DNA of 64,000 bases from Dimorphilus gyrociliatus (GCA_904063045.1 CAJFCJ010000004.1:494195-558194); one strand, 5' to 3'. Counted from the stretch's first letter, positions 23,614 through 38,705 are shown. Program-made: numbers and translations. The notes: generated by a model not told the origin, from the sequence alone.

Positions 23614-26600
23614 CTACGAGAACTGAATATTATTCGGTCTAGGATCGGAACAAACACCCTGAAATTTCGGCGTTTCTCCTAACAGTTTTAAAATATCATC
23701 AACTGTGGTAAATAGACGTTTTTCTAACCCGTCCATTCTAGCTGTAAGGTTACCGAGTCTTTCGTCTATGACCATCAAGTCAGATTCGGTGCTTGGAGAA
23801 ACAAGAGGAGGAGGAGGAGAAGATGATTCGGTTTCGGATTTTATTGGATTTGGTGAAACGTGATTCGAAGGACTGTCTTTCTTTAGAGATTGAGATTTCC
23901 CTGCATTTAATGAAGAGCCAGGACTTCGACATTGTAAACGAGGTCGTTTCTGGCGAATAAACTTTAGCGTTTCATCATCAATTGTCTTATTTAATTGTAG
24001 AAACGGAGAACCAAAGGATTTATCCTGAATAAAAATGATATATTTTTTATAAAAGCATTGGATTAATGTATGTAATACAATTACGTCAGTTAGATCGAAG
24101 GTGACTCGAAATTTGTCGAGAAAGTCGCCGGCAAATTCTGGATACACGTAGAGTATTTCCTTTAAATCATCCAACTGGATCTTGTGAAGATCACAGTAGC
24201 TCAAGGCTCTTACGCAATAATTAGATTTACCAATTTCTGATTTAGATCTTTCTTGCCAAGTTTTCTTAACGTTCTCTCCAAACATGTCATCCTTTCCCAG
24301 AATGGCCATAACAACATCATCCTTTAGAATTTCTATAGAACCCCGAGCAATGAAGTAGACTGACTCCAAAATGTCACCAGGGTGGATGAGGGTGTCGCCG
24401 GGCGGAGCATGGGTGGATTTGAACTTGAGAGACAGAGCCCGAAGGCAACCTTTTATTTTTTTAAGGGTTAGTAGGGAGAATAAAATTCTGTCTTGGAAGC
24501 TAATAATATAGAGATAAAAGATGGAGAACAAATGATGAAAAGGAGAAGTACAGCGTGAATTCTAGAACTTGTTTATTAAGTAATCGTTAATTTAGTATTA
24601 ATTGTTTGTCCTAATTAATCTTTGATTAGAGAAGCAAAATGATTTCATCATCTTAAGAAGGTTTGCCTCCCTGGAAAAAGGGGAAACAACAGATTCTCTT
24701 TCAAGCTTTATAGGTAGATGGCGCTAATCAAGAAGAATGAGGTATCAGAGCCAAGAATAGATGGTAATAATCGATTTGTTCGTTATGGAGAAAGGATAGA
24801 GTATGTATTATGTAATTTCTATCAAGGTATATACAATACCTATAGAAATAAATCGTTGAAGCGAGTATAAATACCCAAAACAATAATCTTATCCGTAAAC
24901 GAAAACGAGACTTCATGAGAAACTTGTTTCGCATAAGAGTTAATAATCTTAAAAAAATTTGTATACATCCTTAATTGTACTGTTAATTAGTTCTCTTCTA
25001 GTTTCTATGATACTATTTATATGTTATTTAGCTAAAGTAAATCGTGTAGGCATATTTAAATACATATTGTTCCTCCACAGGCGATTTTTCTTTGATAATT
25101 CGTATCAATAGGCATCAAGAAGTAAAATCTCCCTTTTATATACCTTGTATAAAAAAATACTATATTTTAAAGAGGGCTCTTTTACCTTTTCTTATAGCTC
25201 TAAAACCTCGTTATCTTACGACTATGAAATTTGTTTTTCATGTCGAATTCTTCGACTTACTCTTACCTAGAATTCTATCTATATCCTCTTTATCTGTTAT
25301 AAAAGTCAATCCTAATATTTAGCAAATATATTTAGTTCATTAACGCTTTATCTCCTTAATATCTCCTTTGTAATCCTTCGTTTAATCTATCTCTTTTTAA
25401 TAGAGACGTCTTACCGGGTGATGCTGCAGAAAATGCAGCACAATTATGCAGTAACTTCCTGTTTAAGTGAAGGCAAATGTCGGCTTGTAAACAATCGGGA
25501 AAGTTCTTCAACACCTGTAAACAAAGGATGAATGAATGAAGAAAAGTATAAGAAGGAGTAAATCAGCTATAGAATGAGGGGCGGCCGGAAATTTTCGGCA
25601 TTGATCGACTGATATACATACGCTGTTCATATCGATTCCGTTCGTATAGCTCCAAGTATGTTGATAGGATTCTATTAAACGATTAGCCAACTGTTTTGGT
25701 ATATGATGAAAATTGATAAATTCCTTGATACTCGTTAACATTTCTCGATACTCTTCTGTTCCTTGATAAAGTCGAAGCATGATGCTTGAAACGTTACCAA
25801 AAATCGCGGCACTCATTAAAGCTGCGGAAAGGAGATGCGATGCATTTCCGTTGAATAATTTAAAATATAGAATGAAGGTAGGCGAAAAAAATTTGTATTC
25901 TTAAATCGCTAACATATTTTGATTGAGAGTTTAGCTTCCAGGATATAATAATTTACATTCTGCTTAATATAGCCTAAGGCTATATGAATACATAATTCAA
26001 TCGTTTTCCCTTTACTGCTGGTCAATAAATATTTCTTTAAAGTATGCGCCTAGGCCTACAAAAATATTGCAGAATTTTCCAAAAGTTTTAATACTTCACA
26101 CTAACATTAAAATACGTTCAGATGAAAGAAAATGCAGTATAATTGTTTAAGAAAATGATATGCCTTTTTCTGTAACAAAAATAAAACGGAAAACTATAGA
26201 GTTTTATATTTCGATTTTTTTTCCTTTATCCATCAACCTAACATCCTTTCTCCCCTCTCCCCCCTCCCTTCCCTCTCCCTTACATAGCTCTTTTACCTAT
26301 ATCTCTTTCTCTTTATAATTCCCTCTATCTTTCCCCCCTAGTCACCCTCTCTACCTCCTTTCCGGCTCTATTACCACTTTTACGGTAAAATTTCGATGTT
26401 TCATACATCTAAAACATAAATTAACTTTATTTTTTACTATTATTATAAAAAATTAATAACTCTCCCCCTTAATAGCAAAGAATTTAATACGAATGAAGGA
26501 TAATAAAATGTTTCACCCTCGATAAATAGCGGCAAAAGGTAATCGCTTAAGATTTAATCTAGTTAAAAGGTTGTAAAAAGAAACAGGGGTATAATTATTT

Positions 26601-28069
26601 TAAGAATCTTCTTCAATTCATTTAAATCACATAAATTTTATTGAGGAAGGAAAACAACAAAAAAAACAGAGGGAGAGAAAAAAACAAGGAAAATTATGGA
26701 TTGGGAACTTTTTAAATTGAAAGAAGAAAAATTGTTTTTTTTTTATATTGAACATTTAAAGGAAATAGGGTATTGTCCAGTCTTTTAAGCGTAATAATCA
26801 ATTTCGATAGACAATCCAGAGTGTAAACAACCAGGAGCTTAAATAAATATTATCATTTATTAGCCCCAACGCGCTCGAATAGTACTCAGGCTTATTGTAT
26901 CATTCAATTCAACTATTCAATACAGTATTTTCTCGCTATCTCCCCTATTTTGCTCTCACACCAGGATCATTTTCTCTAACTAATTTTTGCTTTTATATTA
27001 GAGCTATTTAGTGAACATGCGTAAAGAGAAACCAGATGGAGATGGAATAAAACTGGGAAATGTAAGAAAAAAAGAAGAAATTAGGTATATACTTACAACC
27101 AAGTAGCATTGCAAAAACTGAAAAGATCTTCTCAGCATTCGTATTAGGAGCAACGTTGCCAAAACCAACGGAAGTTAAACTTGTAAATGTAAAATAGAGG
27201 GCAGTTATATACCTTGTCCTAATATCTGGCCCTCCAGTTGTATAACTAGAATTTGAGTATGGTTTATTCATAGTGTGCGATAAAGTATCTAACCATCCAA
27301 TAGGTTCATTTAATTTAGTTTGTTCAAAATATGCTATTGCGTAGAAAATGCAGGCTAACCAATGCGCTATCAAAGTGAATGTAGCCATAAGAAGGAACAG
27401 CATTGCAGCTCCGTACTCGGAATAGTGATCAACCCTTCGAGCCACCCTCAATAGACGTAGTAGTCTGGCAGTTTTTAAAACGCCTAATATCGTAAATTAA
27501 AGAATTGTATTAATTACTTTACAAGAAAATCGAGTAATTTTCAAATGAATCTGCTATACAGTATAATGGGGAAATCAAATATTTTTACCTGTAATTGTCA
27601 TTGTATCCGAACTTCCGGAACCAAAGAGCAGCAAGTCAAACGGAATAGCTGCTACAGCATCTATGACAAACCACCCTTTCACGTAGTTAACAGCTATTTT
27701 ACGAGCATTAGACACGACCTCGCCGTCCTGAACGAAGGTTGTTCGAAAGTTTATAATTATATCAGCTCCAAAGAGGACGTCTACTATAAGATCAATTAAA
27801 ACAAGCGGATCTGCTTTTTTTATTTGGGCATCACGAGTACCGGAATCCTTGTTGAGTTTGTTCCTCGTTTCATCTTCGTTAATTAGGAATGCTGCTACAT
27901 AAGGTGTGAATACTGCAGTATATAGCACAACCAATAGAATTATCCAATCCCACACAGCTTTAAATGGAGAATAATGAAGAATAATAAATTTAGGGACGAC
28001 GGCAGCTTTTCTGTTTTTTGAGATTCTTGTGCTGTTAGTTCTTCTATCGTCCATTTCATCCGTATCTCC
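23614..28069 (-). CDS. ERG-type (KCNH, Kv11) voltage-gated potassium channel, 5' partial
   Basis: Exons on the minus strand with matching phases: 27589-28069, 27097-27483, 25722-25821 region extending to the donor near 25615, 25415-25514, 24085-24449 and 23614-24024. The peptide shows [17 protein letters not shown] before S1, an S4 [16 protein letters not shown], the pore signature [10 protein letters not shown]6, a C-linker ([28 protein letters not shown]), a cyclic-nucleotide-binding homology domain ([24 protein letters not shown]) and a C-terminal coiled coil ([18 protein letters not shown]). All match ERG (human KCNH2, fly seizure) better than EAG or ELK: the pore is SVGFGN and the C-terminus carries the tetramerising coil. 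ERG carries repolarising K+ current in excitable cells. The first exon shown starts in phase 0 at an acceptor, so there is more upstream. No eag/PAS exon was found. The 60-nt intron 24025-24084 is in frame and stop-free. Confidence 0.93.
24714..24725 (+). promoter_or_regulatory. CTCF-like core
   Basis: GTAGATGGCGCT lies in an ERG intron and matches the CTCF core apart from its outer bases. Confidence 0.3.
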
Positions 28070-28670
28070 CTAGAATAAGTATGATGTTTAATGACTGTAA
28101 AAAGTGAATTTCATCTCAAAAATCGAACAATTTTCGCAATTACATTGAATAAAGAATTCTCTTCCTAATGAGAGCCTTTATTGCCGAAAAATAACGTATG
28201 CTAAACAATCAATAAGAAAAATCCCATACGAACTAAAAGAATTAAGTCGTCCGTTGGCCATAATCTGCTATTAAAAGCTATCTCGACTCAACAACTGGAA
28301 TATCCTCTCATTTAGGCCTATGAATCTATCATCCAATAATTCGTATTAGCCTCTAGGTTATCAGTAGTTTATATACATCTATACTTTCGTATTGATACTT
28401 AATTTCTGAGAATACTCTAAAAGATTAAAATGCTATAATTTATAAATCTTTTCTTTTATCACTTATTCAATATGAAATTTCCAAGCTTTTGCTTATATTA
28501 TTAAATTGCTTACTAAAACTTTTATTTAGTTACAATTAAGAGCAAAACTTAAAAGTTACATATATAAACAAGAAAAAGAAACCGTGCAGTTACCATAGAA
28601 ACTGTTCATGGACAAACAACACATTTTACGGAAGAAAAAGAATGCAACAGGAAAAAAAATATCGCCTTAC

Positions 28671-28694
28671 TGCGAGTAAACTAGTTCGTTCCAT
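28671..28694 (-). CDS. Candidate first coding exon of the ERG channel
   Basis: On the minus strand, ATG followed by seven codons (MERTSLLA) ends at a GTAAGG donor in phase 0, exactly what the next ERG exon at 28069 needs. The frame stays open upstream through a basic, serine-rich stretch (KKRLKRSSASEAISKIAD), so this may instead be an internal exon. If it is the first exon, the channel has a short N-terminus without a PAS domain, like the short ERG isoforms of vertebrates. Nearby GACGCC elements (28752, 28797, 28986) resemble those near other gene starts. Confidence 0.45.
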
Positions 28695-31600
28695 GTCTGC
28701 AATCTTACTGATAGCCTCTGACGCGCTCGACCGTTTTAGACGCTTCTTTCCGGACGCCCTCGTATACAAATTAGATAGTAAACATAAAAAAAACAGAGAC
28801 GCCCGAAAACTAGCCTAAACAGCTGCTTTACAAACAACATCAAACTTAGTTTTCCCTACCTCCTGCATTCCTCTTTTTCTTTGTTGCAATGTATCCGGTT
28901 CAGCGTTGCTCAGTTCCCTCAGTATTTTTAACATGACAAACTTATTTTTAGCCTGTTTGGAGCAAATGAAACGATTTAATGTGAGAGACGCCTTGTATAT
29001 AGACGATTATATATGTTTAAGACTTTAAGACTAGACGGCGTTGGAGTTTGTATTACGTGTTGGAATTAGGCGTTTGCGGAGAATTCGGGCGGATTATATC
29101 GATCTCGTGTAATTTTTCTTCCACTCTTAACGTCTACCTTTACTCGCCTTTTCAGAACTTTTCCATTTTTGCTTCAACCAATTTTTTATCGGATAGATGG
29201 CGTAACTAGTACAGTTTTGATAAGCGTCCAATTACAAATTTACCTCTTAGTATGTAACTTTACTTGAATAAATAGATACAAGAAAAAGTTGGACTATTTA
29301 CATTAAAAATCTAGCTGTGTATATAAGTGTATGCAGTATATACTGTATATATACATATATTAATATATTGCATCTTTGTATATATGCATATATATATACA
29401 GTATTTTTAATGTGTATATATGAATGTATGACGTAAATGAATATCTTTAATTCACATATCTGTATATCCTAAGGCTAAGTACACAATAAATAATCAACTA
29501 CATCCATTATCAATAGGTAAAAATCGATTGAATTTTAAACTTTGTAATTTAGCACTATGAAATATTGGAGAAATTATTATGAAATAATACGTGCTACTCC
29601 TATTCTATTTCATGCTTTCTTCTATACCATTTCATAGTGTGACACCTGGAAGTGTAAACTCTCAATACATTGTCCATTATCTAGTCGCTAGACGCGTCAC
29701 TAGTATACGCTTATTTAGCTATTCATTCAGTCCAATTTAAAATAAAAGTATTCACATTTAAAACAGAAGTATGACGTCATCAACAAAATTAATAAAATAT
29801 AGGTAATAATTCTTGAATGACACGTATGAAATAAAACTGAAGAATTCTCTTTTATCTGACACTTTGTTTATTAAACGTAGACTTCAATTGTCTAAAACAA
29901 TTTCCAAGCTGACGAAATGGAAAGGAGAAAGTTGAGAATGATGAGGAGACTATTATTAAATTTGAATTTAGAGAAAGATACTCTTAAAGACAAAAGCATG
30001 TACAGAGCCAATGACTAAGAGCGATAGAGAAAGAGAGAGAGGAGACACAGAGAGAGCGAGAGAAAGAGAGTAAAAGAAATGAAGGTATAGGTAGGAAAAA
30101 AATGATATATAAAACAACAGACTTTTTTCTTTGTTTCCTCTAATATTTACATAGCAAAAAAAAACAAAAGAAAAAAAATCCCATAGAAATGAGATTAAGT
30201 CTTTCCCTTTCTCTTCTTTCTTTTTATACTCATAAAAATTAGTATATAGCAAAAAGCTTCGGTACTTTTTTGGACGCCTTTGAAAGGTATCTCGAGTTCT
30301 TGATTATGTTGTTTGTATTGTGTTTGTTTTTTATTTTCTATATTTTTGTCTTCTCCAGCATACACTCAAATGGGTTTGAAACAGATGGAAGGATTCAGGG
30401 ATTCAGAAGCCAAACAAAATATAGATATAAATATCTTTTTCTATATTTAAACATTATGATCATTATAAATATTCCACAAAAATGCTAAAACTCAGAATAT
30501 CTAAACAAGGGTTTGAGCTATAATGAGACTAATTGACAAAAGTCATATTTTTCTTTTATCAAGATGCATCTAATGAGAAAAAGAACTTGTCTATAATCTG
30601 AAGAGAATCAAAATTTATTATACAATTATAGACTTAATTAGAATTTCTTTTTTTTTAGCATCTTGTACCATTATTAATTTGTATTTTCAATAGAGAATAT
30701 ATAAGATAGTCGTATGGAAAATTTCTTGGAAAGAAAGATCTATTAATATTCTATTTCTATCTCTACTTTTACAATAAATTATAATATTAAGAATACGAAA
30801 CATTGGTAAGTTTTCAATCTTCAATTAACCGTCAAACCTCTTTTTATATGAAATGATTAACCAATTTCTGCTTTCTAATAGGAGAATATATGCAAATTTT
30901 GGTACTTTGGGTATTTCCTAGGGCTAGATTTTCCATCTGTGTATGTAGTAACTTACTACTGCCACAACGTTCTCTTCTTTATTTCGCTTTCTCCCCTTGT
31001 TTTTTTTTAAGCACAGCTCTTATTTTATATGGAACTTTTTCACAATCCCAGGGTGCTCCTATATCACAAAGTCATCTAGCTCATCAACAATCTCCCTTTA
31101 TACATTTTTCAACGATAATTTAGCTAAAGGGAACAGTAGCTCTTTTAACATCCTCAATCCATTTTAAGCTATCAATTTTAAAAATTGAATTATCGTGCTC
31201 TTTAACTTTTAATTTAGCCACTTAAGTAACAATCTTTTCCCTTAAAGAAACGACTGTAAAATTCTCTAATGAGTATTTCTTTTTTATATTATAATATTTT
31301 ATAAGAAAAAATATTCTATGTACAGAGTACTTTATATCTAAACGTTTTGTTGATTTTTATACGTTAACTCACATTATCTTCATCACTCACATCACTCACA
31401 AACACCGACAAATAGAGCAATTGACCTTGAAGACTTAAGATTTGTAAAAGTCCAAACTAAAACCCTTCTCTTCAATTAATATAAATTAGAAGAACCTGAA
31501 ATCAATTTGAAGAAGATTGATCTAGTTGAAGATGTTATATATATATAAGAAACGATAATCAGAGAGAAAAATCCTGAATAAATCAATTGTTCTACTATGA

Positions 31601-33429
31601 TATTTAATAAATATTAATATTAGCTTTGTAACTAATCTAACAGTGTATACAGATATGTAAAAATATACAGTATGCATAGTGTATACATGGTACATAGATA
31701 GTCTATATTCTATATATATAGAGAGAGTTTATAGATTGATTAATCCTTGAATAATTTCCCAAAAATAGTGTGTATATTCGTAATATCTAAATATATATTA
31801 ATTTAGTCACCTGGATAGGTAACTCGGTCCATACTAGAAAAATGTGAGACAAAAGAGATTGTACTTAAGGATTAGCTTTTAATTATATGTGTATTTGCGA
31901 TCATCTCCTTTGTTATCGTGATTAAATTGATTTTTCTCTTCCGCCTATTCCGCCTTAAATTTCTTTAGATAACGAGAAAAAAGGGAGATTCTTACTCCAT
32001 TAAAACTGAAACGAACCTTAAATGCTTATGACTTATTTAGGCTAAAGATGGCGTTGAAATAGCTTCTCAAATAAAAAGATAATAGTGGTCCTCAATCCCT
32101 TCCAGAAGTGAATTTAACCGAAACGAAATTTGTGCGCATATACCATCCTTCGTGAAAGATATATGAACAATAATAGAAAACTAGAAAAGTGTCTATCGGA
32201 AATCAAAGATGTGCAGTTCGTTCTGCAAGCGTTTCTTCATCGACCTCTCTAGCCGTCTATAAAAAAAAAGAGGTCAATACCTACTAAATGACGCTATAGG
32301 CCTAAGCCCTTGTAAAACTTCGGAAAATCTTACGAAACCAGTTTTCTGTTTATATTCTCTGACGTTCTAAATTATAAAACGAACTGGATAGTCGATTTAA
32401 TTAGCGGTGAAGACGATTTGCGTGATAAGCGCTCACTAGTTGTGGCGTTATTTTCTTTGAAACTGCGCTTTTCCGGCATTTACTATTGGTTTATTCATAG
32501 TCTTACGTATCTCGCTATTCAAAGAAAAAACAACTATAATTTTCGGTGGATGGGGCGTGGCAGTTTTTTATACATGTACAGTATAGACTGTACAAATATA
32601 CTGTGTATAATATTTCTTTTATAAAGCTACTGGAAAGCTGAAAAATTAGAGTTCTAACATTTTCTAATAAAAATTAATAAAAACATAAAGAAATGACAAA
32701 AAAGACGAGTTTTTTTTTAACAAAATATTTTAATTAGAAAATTCTATTTGGTCAAAATAAAACTGTTACGAATTTTTGTTGTCGATTTTATTCACTTTTA
32801 TAATTTTAAAGAGAAAGAACAAAAGCTTTTTATAAACATTCTAGTTTAAAATTGTGTACTCTTTCAAGGTCCAATGAATCTGCTTAATTGGCTTTGTAAT
32901 TTTCTCTTCATTTAACCGTTAGTTGCGCGTTTATGGAATAAGTTGTATTGAAAATAGAAAAATGGTTAATTAATCTGTTGACGACACATCTATTAATTAA
33001 CTATTATATAAATTCTATTATTTTAAATTATACATCCATTTACGGTTTTATATGCAAAGTTAACACTTTATGGTCAGGGGAATGCCAAAGTTAAGCAACT
33101 ATTTATCACCATCTAGCCAAGTGCAAGTTAAGAGAAGTAAGATGGATTGAAAAACATCTATAGGCCTATAAGTAAATTTCATGGTTTAATTACGTGACTT
33201 TGACGGTTTGGAATTATAAAATACTTTTCAAGAATAAAGGTATATCCAGGTAAAAAGAAAATTTGATATATTGATAAAGGTCGAAAAAAAAAACTAAAAG
33301 AAAGAGAGAACAATAAAAGTTATACATAGTTCAATAATAGAATAGAAAGGGAAAGAGAAGGAAAGGAGGAAATAGTTTTTAATAGATGAATAAAGTCATT
33401 TGAAAAAATATGGATAAAATCGAAACCCA

Positions 33430-33432
<3 letters not shown>

Positions 33433-33462
<30 letters not shown>
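33433..33462. repeat. (AG)n microsatellite
   Basis: An AG dinucleotide run followed by a purine-rich tract. Confidence 0.9.
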
Positions 33463-33466
<4 letters not shown>

Positions 33467-34371
33467 GGGGGAGGGAGAGTGAGAGACAGATAGTCAGACA
33501 GAGACAGAGAGAAAAATTATAAATTCGATTTTCATTTGTCAATAACCATTCATGTTTTGTTCTGCTTTTTGTCATTTTCTTCAGTTTAATTAATGTATAT
33601 ATATTTGTTTAGTTAATATTCTAAGGCCCTCATATTAGTTTTCTCAGCTTTTTTTGCAGTTCTTTTGAAGAACAACATGAAAACCAGCAGTAACAATTAG
33701 GGATATTTGTATATTAAAAGATTAAATTAAAAAAATATGATGGAACGAATATGATATATTATACCTTGACCGTCATATAAATTTTGTACTTGACAGATTG
33801 TAATTGCCAATTTGCCCTGATATTGCGGGGGAATTAGCTTGTTTTTACCAGCTGTGTTGTCCATAAATACGCAATAATCAATGGATTGGAATGATAATGA
33901 CAGCATTTTACAAATACTCGATTTGAAAATTCCATAATTCAGTACTTCAAGCATATAGATGTGAATTAGAGTACATTGATAGCTCTTTTCGAGGCATTAA
34001 CGAGCAAGAAAGGTGGAGAGAGAAGAGAAAAAAGAGGGATGAAGGGGAAAGATGGGAAAAAAATTTAAATTATACTAATTATCTTGTGACATTTTACTTT
34101 AAATGTTACTTTACATTTTCGTTTGAGAAGAATAATTAATGTTAAATACGACTTTGGTTCGTTGAGAGTATCGAATGACAGTAATGCACTGGAAAACATA
34201 CCTTTTCGTTTTAATGTAGTGAAAAAAAGGTAAATTTTCTAAAAATACATGCAATATACATGCTTCAGTCGTCTACCTAATTCAACGTCACTTTTTGTAC
34301 TCGAAAGAGGAATTTTTATAAATGTTAAAGAAGAAGAAAAGAAGAGGACGAGAGAGGGAGGGAGGGTGAAC

Positions 34372-34397
34372 GAGAGAGAGAGAGAGAGAGAGAGAGA
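34372..34397. repeat. (GA)n microsatellite
   Basis: A GA run followed by short GACA repeats (about 34420-34445). It creates a spurious Ser-Leu-rich minus-strand ORF. Confidence 0.9.
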
Positions 34398-37300
34398 AAG
34401 AAAGCAAGAAAGAAAGCGCTAGACAGGCAGATAGACAGACAGACAGTGGACGGACCGGGTAAAAAGGAATATGTGGAAATAGACAACAGAGAGAAAGGAA
34501 GAAAGAGAGAAGAGAGGAAAATTTTCAATGATGATAAAATAGTACTTTATAACTTCTTTTTGAAATAGCGAAAATTTACCATCATTTCCTAATAATTCTA
34601 TATAATACATCTATTATATTAATATTATATAACATCAAAAAAGGCTTGGATATTAGCCAAAGAATGTGAAAAATGAGCAAAAGTTATAACTTTCATCAAA
34701 CGCTCATTGCATCAACTATACAGCTAGTTTTCTATCATTAATTGAAGCTGCAAGGCATAAAAGCATTCCAATTAGTGAAAAGCCCAATTAATCAAACGTC
34801 AAAGTGCCACTAATTTAATTAAGAATAATACTCTTTATCATTCTGCAATTTGAAAGGTGAAGAACACAAAAGTTAGATAATTAAAGCGTTAAACGTATAA
34901 CGCCTATCATTCATTACTGAAGGGGATAGAATTCAAAAATTTAGTCAATTGTAATAGATAGGATTATAAGGTTTACAGGGTGTGGGTGGAGAAAAGTAGC
35001 GGAAGTAAATAAGATAAAGATTTGAGCTTGCGAGAATGAGAAAAGAGACCAACAGGGATTTTACGTAAATATAAAAGTATATATAGTAAACTTAGTTGTA
35101 TAGCATTTACACTAATATTTATTCTGTTTATGCCTATATATAGTATATATGACTTTTGACATTCGAATAAACTATGATAATGCAATATATCCTAGAAGAT
35201 GGGTAAACCTTGAAAACTTCCAATTAACCTAAATTCCAATTAAGGAGTTTTCCAATTAACGAGAGTACATTGTGTCTACCTTTATAACAATTCTCTTCTC
35301 TAGTTAAATAGCTACTATATTAAGTAAAAAAGAAAAATGAATAAATACGTGTATTCGTATATTTTTTAAAATTTACATAGTAATGATTGATTGTTAAAAA
35401 ATCTTATTAGTCTTCGTTATTTCCAATATTTGGGAGGTAATTTCTCCTAATAGAATGAACATGATAAAAGCACGAAATGATTTATTATTCCCTTATCTAT
35501 CACAGTTGCTTACATATTCTCAAGACATTCTAACTAATCAGCTTCACCTGGCTAAAAACACTCTTGATAGATAAGGATATTAGAGAGGGATTATTACATA
35601 ATTAGTTTCAAGCGCCCCTTTTCTTTCCCACTCTGTAAATCAACTTCTAATATGAAAGTAAAATTAGGGCATGATCCCTTTTTCTCTTAAGTCATAATCA
35701 TTTAAAAAGAGTGAAATAAAAACGGCCAGTCATTTCACTCTTGATGCATCTATAGAGAAGAGAAAAGAACTAGTGAGTGTGAAAACAAAAACAACTATCA
35801 ATTTTTTTTTCATGTGCATAAATACGAAACTATGCGGAAATATTTCATTTTTTATATCTCGAATAAAACTTTTCAGCACCAATGGAGAGTACCATTTGTC
35901 TGTCAAATTTAATAATACCCAACGTGGGAGAAAATGGCACATAACGTTATCTTTTTACTTTAGCTGGGATAGGAAACAAAGATATGTATATAGAATTTTC
36001 CTCCTTATTAATTAAAGGTCATATTTATATACAACAATAATTTAACAATACGCTTGTAGATAATCTTTTATATTCAGAATAGATTGCAATTAATGATTAA
36101 GTAGTCTTTAGTTTAAACTTACAAGTATATGATTATTTATTAATTTCTCTCTTTCTTGTAATTTTCGCATCGGATTCTACGGATCAATGAAACATTTCCG
36201 TTCCTGAATATGCCCACATTTTCTAATTTATTGGAGCGTGTCTAAAAGTCGGATTCGGTTAAGAAGCACATTTTTTACAAACAAATTGCCAAAATATTGA
36301 TATCTTCTTAGTCCTACATTTTTCTCTTTTATACACCATTTAGAGCATATTTACTGTTCTATTCATAATGTTATTGTCTTAAGTATTTAATATAAAAATG
36401 AAAAATACAAATAAGAGTAACCCAGGAATATTCGGAGAGGGAAATGATGATTAATTATAATTATCATATCCCTTCCTCATGATTATGCGAGTGTGTTGAT
36501 GTAAAAAAGAAATAAAAGGCTTTGCGTGACTTTTACATATAACGTATGATGAAAAGACAGAATTCTGCTTTTTTCAGCCTATTTAATAATGAAGAACGTA
36601 TATCGAAAGCAAACTAAAAGTACGACTATCTATTGATAAAAGTCGAGACTTGTAATTAACTTTTCATACGCGCTCGACAAGTTGGGGAAACTGTTGATAT
36701 TAACTTTTACTTGGAACTTATTAGTGCTTAGAGAAACGTGTTCAAACATATATTTATATATGATATTTGCAAATAAAAAATATATTTTTCCAGAATATGT
36801 ACCATACACATATATAGTATATAGATTATAAGTATATACTGGATATCAACTATTTACACCTTATGTTTTTTAGTATAAATACAATATATAGTGTATATAC
36901 TATTTACTATTTATACATAAGACAATTCCTTAGAGAATTTGAGCTTACAAGTGCAAAAATCTCAATATGTTATGTCGTCTTATTAGATTGTTGCAAAATT
37001 GGTAATAAACGGATAATTCTGCAGTACAAATAAGCTTTTTGTAGGTTGGATCAGAAGTTCAGGCCCTTCTTATAAACCTCGCTTAAGACTACGTCTATGA
37101 CAGTTCCTCAGTATGCCATTTATCAATTCCCAACCTCCATCAACTCTCTCTATGGGATTACGTCACCAATCCTGTTCACAGATGGCACTGTGATAGCAAC
37201 GATTTTCAATATAATAAATAATTCTCTATCTATAATTGAAAATCAACTATGTCCATACAATAAAAACAGGGAATAAGTAGGGAGGATGGAAAGAGAAAAA

Positions 37301-38694
37301 TTCAATATGATTTACAAGGCCATAGACATTCGTAACAGACGGAGAGAGGGAGTTAGGGGGACGGAAGAAAAATCGAAAAAACGCTTTTCGCTTTAAAATT
37401 TGCAAATTGCCAAGAGCCGGCTGCGGAAATAGAATTCTTCACGGTTAATACTCGAGAGTTTTCCAGCACGACGCCTTGTTACTATAGTAACAAATTTTTT
37501 TTCTTCAAAAACTCTTTCCCTACCCCTCCCCCTCCTCCTTTAGATTCCTCAGAACTCAAGATTTATCTTATTTTATTTTTATCTTTATCGGTTTAGCCTG
37601 TGTATTCCTATTTTTTCTTGTTAAAGTCGCTTCTGTCTGCTCGATTAGTTTTATTATGGCTGTTTGTTATAATAAGAAGATATTGTTATGCAGAATGTGG
37701 CTGCAATAACCTAGTAGCTAGTGTAATTTTTCCGTTATTATGGAACTATCTGTCATATTCCCAAAGCTTTCCCCCCACTTTTCTTTAAGTTTCAAAGTAT
37801 AAAATAGTAAAGGCGAATGTCTAATACTAAAATTTAGATTCTCTTTAAAAGTATTCAATAGACAACAGTTAGAATAGTCATAATATTTCACGATCTCTGT
37901 ATAGTTCTTACTGTCTTTTTGACTAATGTTTGAAAGTTTTTATAAATAATGTTTTCATTTCAATTATGTAGGGATTTTTTTGTATAATATATATATATAT
38001 ATATGTATATTTATATGTATGTGTGTGAGTGTGTGAATACACTTGTATATTATAATTATTTAACAAATAGATTATCACGTAATTTTCGAACGAGATTAAA
38101 AACCCTAAAGGATAATTAATTTTTAAGATGCTATTTGAATAATATCCCTAATGAATAATAATAAATGTGTTGTACATATAGTGTTCTTTATAGAAATTAA
38201 AAACTTTTAGCAATAGAAGAGTATACACTATAGCACAATAGATGGAAAATATACCAAAGTGGGAAAGAGAAAGAGACTAAAAGATAGAAGAGGGAAGAGA
38301 GAAGATCTCATATTGCCCAGCGTTTTTGAATAATCATTAGCAGATGAAAAGTATTCCAACCAATCGCTACTCTCATGATGGATTTCATGATCGAATCATT
38401 TTGCAAATCAATGTCGTATTAATATGACAAGAACCTTATGAAGAGAAGAATTATAAAGAAAAAATATTATCCATTGAATTCAATGAAGCAAAGAAAATAG
38501 GAAATTTTCCCTTTGTTTTTTAACTAAAACCCTAAAAGATATGTTGATTCATTACTAATTATCACGAAACTGCATTCAAAGTAGTACAAACTCACCTCTG
38601 TGTGATCTTTTTGTATTATTACACTACAATTAAAGTATTAAAATGAAAGATAAATACGCTTTTTTCTAGTAATAATTCATTAAAATTTCTTAAA

Positions 38695-38705
38695 GCGCAT
38701 GCGTA
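38695..38705. promoter_or_regulatory. NRF1-like site
   Basis: GCGCATGCGTA matches the NRF1 core in otherwise AT-rich DNA. Confidence 0.35.

Noticed and set aside
33727-33954. Minus-strand ORF containing MDNTAGKNKLIPPQYQGKL and ending at a possible GTATAA donor
   Set aside because: Considered as an upstream ERG exon, but it has no PAS-domain residues and no phase-compatible partner could be shown.
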